This document shows, piece after piece, positions 9,719 to 18,087 of a stretch of 64,000 nucleotides of DNA. The position numbers and the translations under genes are program-made. The first letter of the stretch is position 1. Every line of letters begins with the position of its first letter. Location of the stretch: contig NZ_CP026923.1 in assembly GCF_002950575.1 (NCBI RefSeq), positions 806,001 to 870,000 on the forward strand, written 5' to 3'. The DNA comes from Pontimonas salivibrio. GTDB lineage: Bacteria; Actinomycetota; Actinomycetes; Actinomycetales; Microbacteriaceae. The notes under the pieces are model-generated. The model worked only from the letters and a program-made list of their open reading frames with translations. It did not search any database and was not told the origin of the DNA.

Positions 9719-10878
9719 CGCTCGACCAGCGCCAATCGCCTATTGAAAATGTTGATGATGAGGCTTGTGGTTAGTGAGATCGAGAGATACACCAACAGCG
9801 TCAGGGTGAAAGCGGGAACCGCGGGAGAACCATTACCGACGGTGATTTGGGCAATTTGCGTCAACTCAAAGTAGCTGATTGCGGCGCCCAGTGATGAGTT
9901 CTTGATGAGGTTCAAGGATTGGTTTCCAACCGCGGGAAGAGCGACTCGAAACGCTTGAGGGAGAATAACCAGACGCATCTTCTTGGGCCCACTCAGGGCC
10001 AGAGCGTCCGCGGCTTCGCCTTGACCACGGGGGACAGCGAGGATTGAGCCGCGCACAATCTCCGCGATGTGGCTACTGGTGTACACCACGAGGGTCACCA
10101 GTAACGCAAAGAAAGATGGGTCAAGCCGTAATCCGCCTTCCGTCCCACGGTCTTGAACGAGGGGCAGCGTCCAGCTGTAACCCAGAGCCAACCATGCCCC
10201 GACTATGACTAGAACGAAGATTGTCGTGCCATAGAGGAGTCCGCGGGCTGGTTTGCCGGTGCGGTCAGAGTATTTCCCCCGCACCCACGCGATGATGACT
10301 GCCGCCGCAAGGGCCGCGAGCAGAACGCTAAGCAGGGTAATCCCCGATCCTTCGAACCAGGGAATCGCAATTCCCCTATTAGAGACAACAAAGAGGTCCA
10401 GGGGTTTCCAAGCATCCTCGATTCGGGGGAATGTTTGGAGCACCACAGCGAGGTTCATGAAGGTGAGGAGAACGAGCAAGGGCAAGTTACGAATGACCTC
10501 GACATAGGCGCCCGCAACTGTCCGAACGAGGAAGTTCTTCGACAATCTCGCCATACCCACGAGGGTGCCAATGAGAATCGCCAGCAAGATTCCAACAACG
10601 GAAACACGAAGAGTGTTGTAAAAACCTTGGACAAAAGCGGACCAGACGGGTGAGCTTTGATTGAAGTCGTTGCCCGGCATGGTGAAGTTGGCGGGGTTGT
10701 CGAGAAAGTCGAGCCCCGTGGGAATCTTGCTGCGCTGAATATTGACTTGGTAGTTGTTGTATAACCAGAAAATGATGCCGACAAAGATTGCGAGAACAGC
10801 GAGTTGGAACAACCACTTGAGGACTCGAATGTCTCGCCACAGTGGGGTTTTCGTAGGTACGCCTGTTAGGGGGCTCAC
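9715..10878 (-). CDS. aapQ: Amino-acid ABC importer permease (AapQ-like)
   Basis: Second permease subunit, 387 residues. An N-terminal membrane segment is followed by a periplasmic-type loop, and a permease core starts around YVEVIRNLPLLVLL. The EAA loop is EAADALALSGPKKMRLVILPQAFRVALP. The start is GTG at 10878; no other plausible start occurs before the first membrane segment. The Shine-Dalgarno AGGGGG lies 6 nt upstream, but both it and the GTG are locked in a 14-bp hairpin (10863-10895). Expression of the permeases is therefore probably set lower than that of aapJ, or made conditional. Confidence 0.9.
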   Translation of the reverse strand: MSPLTGVPTKTPLWRDIRVLKWLFQLAVLAIFVGIIFWLYNNYQVNIQRSKIPTGLDFLDNPANFTMPGNDFNQSSPVWSAFVQGFYNTLRVSVVGILLAILIGTLVGMARLSKNFLVRTVAGAYVEVIRNLPLLVLLTFMNLAVVLQTFPRIEDAWKPLDLFVVSNRGIAIPWFEGSGITLLSVLLAALAAAVIIAWVRGKYSDRTGKPARGLLYGTTIFVLVIVGAWLALGYSWTLPLVQDRGTEGGLRLDPSFFALLVTLVVYTSSHIAEIVRGSILAVPRGQGEAADALALSGPKKMRLVILPQAFRVALPAVGNQSLNLIKNSSLGAAISYFELTQIAQITVGNGSPAVPAFTLTLLVYLSISLTTSLIINIFNRRLALVER

Positions 10879-10895
10879 AGGGAGCCCCCTAACAG
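10863..10895 (-). promoter_or_regulatory. Stem-loop enclosing the RBS and start codon of aapQ
   Basis: Perfect 14-bp inverted repeat, arms 10863-10876 and 10882-10895, with a 5-nt loop. In the minus-strand mRNA the left arm contains the AGGGGG ribosome-binding site and the right arm begins at the last base of the GTG start codon. There is no U-tract, so it is more likely a translation-limiting or 3'-protecting hairpin after aapJ than a full terminator. Confidence 0.75.
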
Positions 10896-10925
10896 TTCGG
10901 TCTTACCGAAAATGCGCCTTACCTA

Positions 10926-12038
10926 TTAACGGTAAGGGGGTGCGTACATCAGACCGCCATCGGACCACAGAGCATTGACTCCGCGCTCAAGTCCGAGAGG
11001 GGCGAGGTGACGCTCGAAGATCTCGCCATAGTTACCAACCTGCTTCACAACTTGGTAGGCAAAATCTTCGGGTAGTCCCAGACCGGGGTCGAGAACAGCG
11101 GAACCCTCGTCGGTAGTTATTTCCACACCGAGGAAGCGCTGAATGGTGACATCCTCAGAGGCGAGGAAGCTGTCCACGTTAGCGCTCGTGATTCCGAACT
11201 CTTCAGCCTGGATGGTGGCGAAGATCGCCCAGTTGACGACCTGTGCCCACTGGGTGTCGCCGTCGAGAACTGCGGGTCCGAGGGGCTCCTTGGAGAAGAC
11301 CTCGGGCAGAATCTCAAGTGCGTCAGCTCCGTCGGGGTATGCCGAGCGGAATCCGGTCAGCTGGCTGACATCGGAGGACCATCCGTCACACTGCCCTGCA
11401 AGGAAAGCTTCCTGCAGCAGGTCGGTGTCATCAAAGGGTCGAACTTCCCAGCCAAGGCCGAGACGCGACGACTCAAGAGCAGCGTTACCCTCGGTCGTGG
11501 TTCCCTTAGCAACACAGACGACAGCGCCGTTCATGTCCGATACTGAGGAGTACCCGCTAGAAGCTTCAACCATCATTCCCTGACCGTCGTAGAAGTTGGT
11601 CTGGAGGAAGGTTGCGGCTTCACCACCGTCGCGCGAAGCGGTCCACGTGGTGTTTCGGACGAGGACGTCAATGGAACCACTCTGAAGCGCGGTAAAGCGA
11701 TCGGCGGTTTCCAAGTCGACCATTTCGACTGCATCGGCACTACCGAGCACAGCCGCAGCGATGGCGCGACAGAAGTCGGAGTCAAATCCGACGTGGGTGC
11801 CATCTTCTTGCAACACGGCAAAACCAGGAAGAGCATCGCGTGTTCCACAACGGACCACACCGGCTTCCTGGACAGCGGTCAGGACAGACTCAGTGCTGGT
11901 TGTTGTCTCTTCCGTTGTCTCTGTCGACGTATCAGCGGCAGTTTCTTCAGCTGGTTCGACGTCAGTGCTTGCTGCGCATCCACTCACCACGAGTGTGGCG
12001 GCTGCGAGAGCAGCCAAGATGCCAACAGTTTTCTTCAT
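10926..12038 (-). CDS. aapJ: General amino-acid ABC importer substrate-binding lipoprotein (AapJ-like)
   Basis: Extracytoplasmic amino-acid-binding protein, 370 residues, first gene of the operon. The signal peptide ends in lipobox VSGC (Cys about residue 21), followed by a Thr/Glu-rich linker. The mature domain carries the SBP family 3 pattern: VRCGTRDALPGFAVLQEDG, GFDSDFCRAIAAAVLG, and DVLVRNTTWTASRD, which is characteristic of AapJ. It ends GVNALWSDGGLMYAPPYR. The ATG has AAGGGG about 8 nt upstream. A 7-bp inverted repeat (10917-10937) overlaps the stop codon, and the aapQ hairpin follows within 50 nt. Confidence 0.92.
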   Translation of the reverse strand: MKKTVGILAALAAATLVVSGCAASTDVEPAEETAADTSTETTEETTTSTESVLTAVQEAGVVRCGTRDALPGFAVLQEDGTHVGFDSDFCRAIAAAVLGSADAVEMVDLETADRFTALQSGSIDVLVRNTTWTASRDGGEAATFLQTNFYDGQGMMVEASSGYSSVSDMNGAVVCVAKGTTTEGNAALESSRLGLGWEVRPFDDTDLLQEAFLAGQCDGWSSDVSQLTGFRSAYPDGADALEILPEVFSKEPLGPAVLDGDTQWAQVVNWAIFATIQAEEFGITSANVDSFLASEDVTIQRFLGVEITTDEGSAVLDPGLGLPEDFAYQVVKQVGNYGEIFERHLAPLGLERGVNALWSDGGLMYAPPYR

Positions 12039-12241
12039 GTATATCCCCTTACGTGATAATCAGAGTTGCCTACACGATGGGGCTGGGAGCCAACATCGTT
12101 GAAGACACCTTCCTCGTAATCTACTCTCTATCTGCGAGCTGGCCTCCATCATCGGCGCTCATTGTTACGTAAGCGTGACGGCTCCGTTTCAGCGGCTCAC
12201 GCTTTAGGATGTTGCCTAGATGCCTTGTTTCCATCGCATCC

Positions 12242-12315
12242 GGGGCGGTAGCTCAGCTGGTTAGAGCAGCGGACTCATAATCCGTCGGTCACGGGTTCAA
12301 GTCCCGTCCGCCCTA
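12242..12315 (+). tRNA. tRNA-Met (anticodon CAT)
   Basis: Complete cloverleaf, 74 nt to the discriminator A; CCA is not encoded (next bases CGG). The D arm is GCTC/GAGC. The anticodon stem GCGGA/TCCGT encloses the loop CTCATAA, giving anticodon CAT. The T arm is ACGGG/CCCGT around TTCAAGT. The acceptor stem ends in an unusual G1-U72 pair. The anticodon stem lacks the three G-C pairs of an initiator, so this is an elongator tRNA-Met, or possibly a lysidine-type tRNA-Ile2. Its last 44 nt recur as displaced fragments at 19507 and 21677. Confidence 0.9.
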
Positions 12316-12377
12316 CGGCCCTTGTCTCCCGAGCTGGGTGGTGTTGCGAGGCCTCGGGGTACTAGCCTTCGGGCACG

Positions 12378-13583
12378 ATGCAGATGTCGCAGCTCCGAAT
12401 CGAGGACGACCCACTGACGGTGATTCAGCGGGATTTCGTAGGGATGTATTCGGGAAATCTGGCTCTGAGCTCCATCCCTGGGGGGCAGGCAGCAGCCGAC
12501 GCCGCCTTGGCTACTCTTGATATCGCAGGTTACGCCGCGAAGCGCTCTGAGGTGCTCCCTCGTGAGGCCCGTGGAGCGAGCGTCCTGTCTCCCTACATTC
12601 GCCACAACCTGCTCACTCTGGGGGCGGTGTGGCAACGGGTACGCCAGGCACCTGCTCGGGACCGCGAGAAATATCAGGATGAACTGCTGTGGCAAGAATA
12701 TGCCCGGCATCTCTACGCCCGAATTGGGGTGCGGCTTTTTCAGAACCTCCGCTTCGATGCCCCGTGGGACCTTCCGGGTGATGGGTGGGAGACTGGAATG
12801 GCCTGTCTTGACGAGGTGGCCTCCGAGCTCGAGCAGGATGGCTGGCTTGTCAATCAGACCCGAATGTGGCTCGCCTCACACTGGAGCGTGCGGCAGGGAC
12901 GCGGTTGGCTGCACGGCCAGGAGCGCATGCACCGTGAGCTCATCGATGGCTCCCGCGCCGCCAATTTGCTGGGTTGGCAGTGGACGGTCGGGGCGGGTAC
13001 AGGCAAACCGTACGGCTTCGCCCGGTGGCAGGTCGAAAAACGCGCCCCCGGGCTGTGTCAGCGTTGTCCGTTGAGCAACCGCTGTCCGATCCAGGATTTC
13101 CCCGACACCGATACTCCGCGGGCTCTCGCGCCAGAGCCGCTGCTACAAAGCGACCCCGATGTAGAGAGCACCGCTGGGCCAAAAACTCCGGTCCACTTCG
13201 GCACGCCCGAGAAAGTGTTGCTCACTATTGACTCCCTCGGCGACGACGACCCCGCTCTATCGGCGCACCCTGATCTTCCCGCTGTGTTTGTCTTCAATGC
13301 CCCAGCGCTTGCCAAGCTCCAGTTGAGTGCCAAGCGAATCGGTTTTTATCTCCAGACCCTCCACGACCTAGCTGCTAGGCGCGAAGTGGAGGTCCTGCTG
13401 GGTGACCCCTACGAGTACGCCGCCGAGAACAAGGTGGCTGTCACCTTCGCCCCGGTTCCGTCGTTTCGTAAGTTCAGAAACCTGGTCGAGATCCACCCCT
13501 ATCCGTGGCTGCGGTCACCGCACAGTGGACCGGTCCAGAGCTTTTCTGCCTGGCGAAAAAGGCTGCCCTCCCCGTCGGCATGA
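12378..13583 (+). CDS. Photolyase/cryptochrome-like flavoprotein with permuted domain order (copy 1)
   Basis: 401 residues. Residues about 35-225 match the photolyase/cryptochrome FAD-binding helical domain: LSPYIRHNLL (as in TSRLSP), ELLWQEYARHL (as in ELIWREF), GWLVNQTRMWLASHW (as in GWMHNRLRM), ELIDGSRAANLLGWQW and a following GTGKPYG. Four Cys (143, 227, 230, 236) are spaced like the Fe-S ligands of FeS-type bacterial photolyases. The alpha/beta domain that normally comes first appears instead at about 278-345: LTIDSLGDDDPAL, LPAVFVFNAPAL, SAKRIGFYLQTL and LLGDP. The protein therefore looks circularly permuted. Role (DNA repair or light sensing) is unknown. It starts 63 nt after the tRNA-Met; TAGCCT at 12363-12368 may be a -10 box 9 nt before the ATG. 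Confidence 0.8.
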   Translation: MQMSQLRIEDDPLTVIQRDFVGMYSGNLALSSIPGGQAAADAALATLDIAGYAAKRSEVLPREARGASVLSPYIRHNLLTLGAVWQRVRQAPARDREKYQDELLWQEYARHLYARIGVRLFQNLRFDAPWDLPGDGWETGMACLDEVASELEQDGWLVNQTRMWLASHWSVRQGRGWLHGQERMHRELIDGSRAANLLGWQWTVGAGTGKPYGFARWQVEKRAPGLCQRCPLSNRCPIQDFPDTDTPRALAPEPLLQSDPDVESTAGPKTPVHFGTPEKVLLTIDSLGDDDPALSAHPDLPAVFVFNAPALAKLQLSAKRIGFYLQTLHDLAARREVEVLLGDPYEYAAENKVAVTFAPVPSFRKFRNLVEIHPYPWLRSPHSGPVQSFSAWRKRLPSPSA

Positions 13584-13661
13584 GGAGTGCGAGAGAGGAT
13601 CAACCGATAGGCATCGCAGAGGCGGTAGCGGTATTCCTCAGCCCGCTAAATGCGTGGTCTG

Positions 13662-13766
13662 CTACCCAAGAGTCTCGTTGAGACCGGCGTCGACGAAGAC
13701 TTCGAGGAGGTGTGTTTGTTCGAGGAGGTCAGCGCCCTGGGCGATGCGCTCGAGGTGTGCCGTTCT
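13662..13766 (-). pseudogene. C-terminal remnant of a TetR-family regulator
   Basis: On the minus strand about 34 codons read RTAHLERIAQGADLLEQTHL, then a stretch ending LLEVFVDAGLNETLG, then a stop. This closely resembles the C-terminus of the intact TetR protein encoded at 41243-41839 (RIAEGGEFLTEARLLETFVDAGLESTL). No DNA-binding domain remains, because the FG-GAP gene occupies the sequence upstream. It is probably a fragment left by rearrangement. Confidence 0.6.
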
Positions 13767-16317
13767 AGCGCACGAGAGGCTGCAAGCTCTCCGCCGTCTT
13801 CGCCCCCAGCGTTCCTCCTGGAGTAACAGAGAAACGATTGCCGAGAACCAGGGCATGACCGGTCTCGCTCAGCGCCGTCACGGTGACCACATAGCTCCCG
13901 GGCAGTAAATCGGGTAAGGCGATGGTCTTTTCTAAATGGCCGCCCCGGTTGAGAAAGCCACTGCCGAGAACTCGGGTGGTGCCCCCGTCAGACGAGCTGG
14001 TAAGTACCAACGAATATGCGCCACCGGGGAATCCTCGGAACGCACCCCAGGTCAGCTTTGCCAGATTGATTGGTTGGCCGGGCGTGGAGCCTAGGGTGAG
14101 GAAAATGCCTGGTGTGCCGGCCACCGAAGACTCGCTTGACCGCGACGAATCCCCAGTATCGTCTGGCGTACGAAAGACATACACGGCACCTGAGGATCCC
14201 GCGTCGTCGTTGTTTTGTGCGGTGAGCTCTGCAGTTGTGAACACTCCACGCAGATCCGAATCTTCGTCAGCCGCGCCGCCGAGAATTGTCGTGCCCGCCA
14301 TAGCGACACTGCTGCCAAATCGGTCCAGGTCATCGAGCACATTGCTGGCATGGAGAGTCTGGGCGTGGCTCCATGTGCTGCCGCTCTTTGTATACACTTC
14401 GACGCTGCCCCGGGTTCCGGCGGGCGCTCCTGCAATCACCCGGTCGTCGACCACGTCGACCGATATCCCAAATGCCTTGTAGCGGTTGGGGCTGGGGCCT
14501 TTGAGGAACGCGGTCTGGGCCCACGTGGATCCATCTCTTTCGAACACGTACGCCGCGCCGGATGCGTCGCGGGAGTTGTCGCTTTGGTCGGGCGCAGAAT
14601 CGCCCCCGGCTGAATCTTCCGCGTGCGCGCCCACGACCGCAACATCACCATCTAGAGCGACGGCAAACCCAAACAGGTCGTCAGCTTCTGTGTTGCTGGC
14701 CTTCAAATATGCCTGCTCCGTCCAAGTCGACCCTGTGCGGGTGAACACATAGGCGGCGCCTGCCTCTGAGGAGTCGTCGTTATCACTACCTCCAACGCCA
14801 GTACTGTCTGAGTCTTCTTCGGATGCGCCTACCAGGAGAGAGTCACCCGACAGTGACACGGCCTCGCCGAACTCGTCGCCGGATCCGCTCGTGGAACCCT
14901 TCACTAGTCCCTGTTGGCTCCATGTTGTTCCGACCCGGTGAAAAATATAGACCGCTCCTTGGTCTGTCAGACCTTCACTCCAGGTCTGTCCGGGCGCACC
15001 GACAGCAATCGTGTCGCCGTCGATATCGACCGCCCATCCCACCCTGTCCTCAGTTGGACAGCAGGCATCAGGATGATCGGCCTTCACATACGCCTGTTGG
15101 CTCCAGGAGGTGCCATCCCGCACAAACACATAGGCTGCTCCCAGATTCGAGGCAGAGTTATTCGACTCGTTCCCATCGATTGATTGAGCGTTCGAGTCTT
15201 CGTGGGGAGCGCCAACCACGATGGTGTCCCCAGAAATCGCGACCGAAAAACCGAAACGGTCATCGGCCCCCGCGTATCTCGCCTTCAAGTAGGCCTGTTG
15301 TACCCAGGTCGAGCCGGAGCGCACAAATACGTAGGCCGCTCCGGCCTGGAGCTCCGTGTTGTCCGATTCAGTGCTGTCAGCAGAGTCTTCTCCCCACGCG
15401 CCCACCACCAACGTGTCGCCAGAGATATCTATACTGGCGCCAAAGTAATCGGCAGCCTCAGAATTGCTGGCTTTGAGGTAGGCGTCTTGGGAGAACGTGG
15501 GGTCGATGACAATGGGGTAAACAGCGGAGCGGTCATCCACTTCCAGCGAGACCGTTGCACCGCGGATCGCAAAGGTGGCGGGAAGTGTGGCCCCTGTCGC
15601 ATCCCACGCGAGTAAACGGTCCCACCGCACACGCTCGACACCTGAGGTGTCCTGGAGCGATACTGCGTGAGCGAGCGGCCGGGGTGTCAGACCAGAAAAC
15701 CTCAGGTCGATAGAGACTGGGCCCTCTCCGGACGGAGAATCTTCGAGAACATAGCCGTGTTCAATACCGTCGTCCACGCGCCAGTATTCGGCCACTGTGC
15801 TGTTGTGCACCAGATGGTGTTGCCAGACGACGAGACCGTCCACCTCTGGCATCGTGGTGTGCTGGATTCTTGCGGATACCTGCCCTCGCCCCACGGACTC
15901 GAGCGTCATGGTCAGGGTAGGGAGCACCGGGCTCGACACCTGTGCCTGAGCTCCGAAGACGGAAGCCGAGAGTCCTGTTGCGTCGGTTAATCGCACTGCC
16001 CCCGATGGGCTTGTTCGAGGAATAGCGAGGCTGTGGGACGCCGAGGGGTGGTTATCTAGTCCCTGGAGCACTCTGTTCGGCTCGGTGAAGGAAGGGGTGC
16101 CAGTCGTCGTTGCAGAATCCTCACCCAAGGGCGGACCGATCGCCGCTAGGGGTGGGTTCACCGGGGAGTCACCGGGCTGGACCGGTGTTGGTGCCATCAC
16201 GCCCGACAGCACCAGGGCTCCCGCGACCAGACATGCGGGGAGCAGCCAGTCCCGGGCCCTCGATTTGCGGGTTCTCACCGGTGTCGAGTGCGTTTCGTTC
16301 GTACCCTGTGTGTCCAT
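13765..16317 (-). CDS. Exported seven-repeat FG-GAP (beta-propeller) protein
   Basis: 850 residues from the ATG at 16317; an in-frame GTG at 16353 would add 12. A basic stretch and hydrophobic segment (LLPACLVAGALVLSG) near the N-terminus form a signal peptide or membrane anchor. Seven integrin-type FG-GAP repeats follow between about residues 280 and 720. Each has a core such as DYFGASIDISGDTLVVGA and a partner strand GAAYVFVRSGSTW, which predicts a seven-bladed propeller. The acidic DSxx loops between blades resemble Ca-binding sites. No LPXTG motif is seen. It lies directly downstream of a histidine kinase/response regulator pair on the same strand, with a palindromic operator in the gap, so that system may control it. 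Surface adhesion or ligand binding is an inference. Confidence 0.85.
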   Translation of the reverse strand: MDTQGTNETHSTPVRTRKSRARDWLLPACLVAGALVLSGVMAPTPVQPGDSPVNPPLAAIGPPLGEDSATTTGTPSFTEPNRVLQGLDNHPSASHSLAIPRTSPSGAVRLTDATGLSASVFGAQAQVSSPVLPTLTMTLESVGRGQVSARIQHTTMPEVDGLVVWQHHLVHNSTVAEYWRVDDGIEHGYVLEDSPSGEGPVSIDLRFSGLTPRPLAHAVSLQDTSGVERVRWDRLLAWDATGATLPATFAIRGATVSLEVDDRSAVYPIVIDPTFSQDAYLKASNSEAADYFGASIDISGDTLVVGAWGEDSADSTESDNTELQAGAAYVFVRSGSTWVQQAYLKARYAGADDRFGFSVAISGDTIVVGAPHEDSNAQSIDGNESNNSASNLGAAYVFVRDGTSWSQQAYVKADHPDACCPTEDRVGWAVDIDGDTIAVGAPGQTWSEGLTDQGAVYIFHRVGTTWSQQGLVKGSTSGSGDEFGEAVSLSGDSLLVGASEEDSDSTGVGGSDNDDSSEAGAAYVFTRTGSTWTEQAYLKASNTEADDLFGFAVALDGDVAVVGAHAEDSAGGDSAPDQSDNSRDASGAAYVFERDGSTWAQTAFLKGPSPNRYKAFGISVDVVDDRVIAGAPAGTRGSVEVYTKSGSTWSHAQTLHASNVLDDLDRFGSSVAMAGTTILGGAADEDSDLRGVFTTAELTAQNNDDAGSSGAVYVFRTPDDTGDSSRSSESSVAGTPGIFLTLGSTPGQPINLAKLTWGAFRGFPGGAYSLVLTSSSDGGTTRVLGSGFLNRGGHLEKTIALPDLLPGSYVVTVTALSETGHALVLGNRFSVTPGGTLGAKTAESLQPLVR

Positions 16318-16354
16318 GTGGCAAGCGAATCCAGCGCAGAAGTATTTCGCCACC

Positions 16355-16380
16355 GACAGGTAGGGAAATCCCTATTTGTC
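16355..16380. promoter_or_regulatory. Palindromic operator upstream of the FG-GAP gene
   Basis: TAGGGAAATCCCTA at 16361-16374 (6-bp arms, 2-nt centre) is flanked by a further GACA/TGTC pair (16355-16358 and 16377-16380). The dyad fits a dimeric NarL/LuxR-type response regulator. It lies between the kinase gene and the FG-GAP gene. Confidence 0.5.
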
Positions 16381-16413
16381 AGACCGGCCCCGCTGAAGGG
16401 CGTGGGGGACCGG

Positions 16414-18087
16414 TTAGACCCGGTAGTGCCGGTGGGTCGCGTGTAGCGGGTGGGGCTCTCCGGTGGGTTGAGCGACAAAAGTATCTAGCCATATCGAGCC
16501 TTGTCCCTGTTGACCGACGCGGTCGTGGCCGTTATTGACAGCATGAATGTCGTAGCCCTGGCCGCGCGAGCGGACCGTCACCTGGAGCTCGGTAGCCTCG
16601 CCGTGGACCACGGCATTATTGGCGATTTCTTCAATGATCTGCACGACGGTGGCCTCTGCACGGCCACTGCTCGCCGGGCGGTCCTCCCAGTCCAGCGCAA
16701 TGTCCAAAATTCCCCGCCACTTCATAATGGCGTCATCGAGACGTTCCAGAGGCTCCAGGGAGTAGTCGAGGAACGCGTCATGGAGCCGACGATTGACTAA
16801 CTCGTGCAGACGCGCAAGAGATGCTGCGGTGACCTCGTCGGCGTCGTGATCATTGGAGTGTTTTCGTAGGGAAAGAATCAGGTTCTGCACTTCCGACTGG
16901 AGGGAATTGTGCAGGTAGGTGGCCACCGCATCGGTACTCGCCGCCTGTTTCGGCGCTGGAGTTCGTGCTCTTTCACTCAGTGTGTCGAGAGCCTCCATAA
17001 TTTCTTCCCTGGCAGCCCCCGCCAGGTTCAGCATGGAATTCAGCACCGGCAGAGCGGCTGTTGCCACCGCAACGAGCACCACAAACACCACCGCCAGTGG
17101 GGAATTAGCGGTGAAATACTCGATTACTCCCAGTGAGGTGACCCACGACAAACCAAGAGACAGAACATACACGGTATTGACCACCCGCCTGTTACCCCAC
17201 CGCGGAGCCACGACGATGCGGTAAAAGACGTGTAGGAACACGAGGATGACTGTCGCCGCTGCGACCCGAAGAAGCGATTGCCCCCAGCCAAGAGCTGTTG
17301 CCAGGTTCACCACTGCGCCACCAGCCGCGAAGCCAGTCACCAAGACGATGGAATAGTCCAGTCGTGTCATCGCCAACACAAGCAATCGACCAGCCCTTAT
17401 GCGAGGGGGTTTCGCGTGGTCAAACCGCCAGAGAGATCGACTTTGGGTCTTAATTCGCGCGATGATTTCATTTTCCAGGGCGCGAGCGGCTCGCCGCATG
17501 TCGCGTGTGAGGCTGCCCGGTTCCGCGCTGTCGTGAGTTCGTGGCAGTGGCACCTTCTTCAGTGCACCCTCGAGATCGGCAAATAGGCCCGTCATCTCCG
17601 TGTGGGGCATCTGGGACGCGCGAGTGAGGGCGAGACGTCGAAAATCAGCGGCGTATTGAGAACGAAAATCCCTGGTGGCATTGGTTGCCAGAGACAGGAG
17701 TACCAGCCAGAGCACTGAGGTCGTCACGGAATTCAACACACGCTGGCTCATGGTGGCGGTGCTGAGGAAGTCAAAGGATGGTCCGAGCCAGAAAACCACT
17801 GTCCCGCGAACCACTGCCCCTGCCGCGATCACCGCAAGGGTGATCCACTGACGGGGCCATCCTGTGGCCGTCATTCGGCGGGTGAGCACCAGGCTTGGCA
17901 AGATAACGGCCAACATCGCTCCCGTCGCAATGAGGCCCAGCAGCAACTCGTTGGCAATATCGACGAGCCCGTCCGTGCTCTGGGTGTCACTAAACGGAAG
18001 GGTTGTCACGGACACGACCCAAAACAGCAGGGTGGCACTGGGGGTGAGAGTCAGGTGTTTGACCTGCTCGATTGCTGCATTAGGCAC
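16414..18087 (-). CDS. Membrane sensor histidine kinase (divergent)
   Basis: 557 residues. Roughly eight hydrophobic segments lie in two blocks (about residues 15-150 and 235-370), separated by a cytoplasmic helical stretch. The C-terminus is kinase-like: DHp helix with YLHNSLQSEVQ (phospho-acceptor His), N-box EEIANNAVVHGEA, and a weak G1 (NNGHD) with G2 GQGSIWLD. The G1 lacks the usual DxGxG, so catalytic function is likely but not certain. The GTG start overlaps the 3' end of the response regulator gene by 8 nt, so the two form an operon. It probably senses a membrane or cell-surface signal and feeds the NarL-type regulator. Confidence 0.8.
   Translation of the reverse strand: MPNAAIEQVKHLTLTPSATLLFWVVSVTTLPFSDTQSTDGLVDIANELLLGLIATGAMLAVILPSLVLTRRMTATGWPRQWITLAVIAAGAVVRGTVVFWLGPSFDFLSTATMSQRVLNSVTTSVLWLVLLSLATNATRDFRSQYAADFRRLALTRASQMPHTEMTGLFADLEGALKKVPLPRTHDSAEPGSLTRDMRRAARALENEIIARIKTQSRSLWRFDHAKPPRIRAGRLLVLAMTRLDYSIVLVTGFAAGGAVVNLATALGWGQSLLRVAAATVILVFLHVFYRIVVAPRWGNRRVVNTVYVLSLGLSWVTSLGVIEYFTANSPLAVVFVVLVAVATAALPVLNSMLNLAGAAREEIMEALDTLSERARTPAPKQAASTDAVATYLHNSLQSEVQNLILSLRKHSNDHDADEVTAASLARLHELVNRRLHDAFLDYSLEPLERLDDAIMKWRGILDIALDWEDRPASSGRAEATVVQIIEEIANNAVVHGEATELQVTVRSRGQGYDIHAVNNGHDRVGQQGQGSIWLDTFVAQPTGEPHPLHATHRHYRV

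Noticed and set aside
14823-15615. Plus-strand frames opposite the FG-GAP gene
   Set aside because: Arg/Pro/Ser-rich antisense shadows of the repeat protein.
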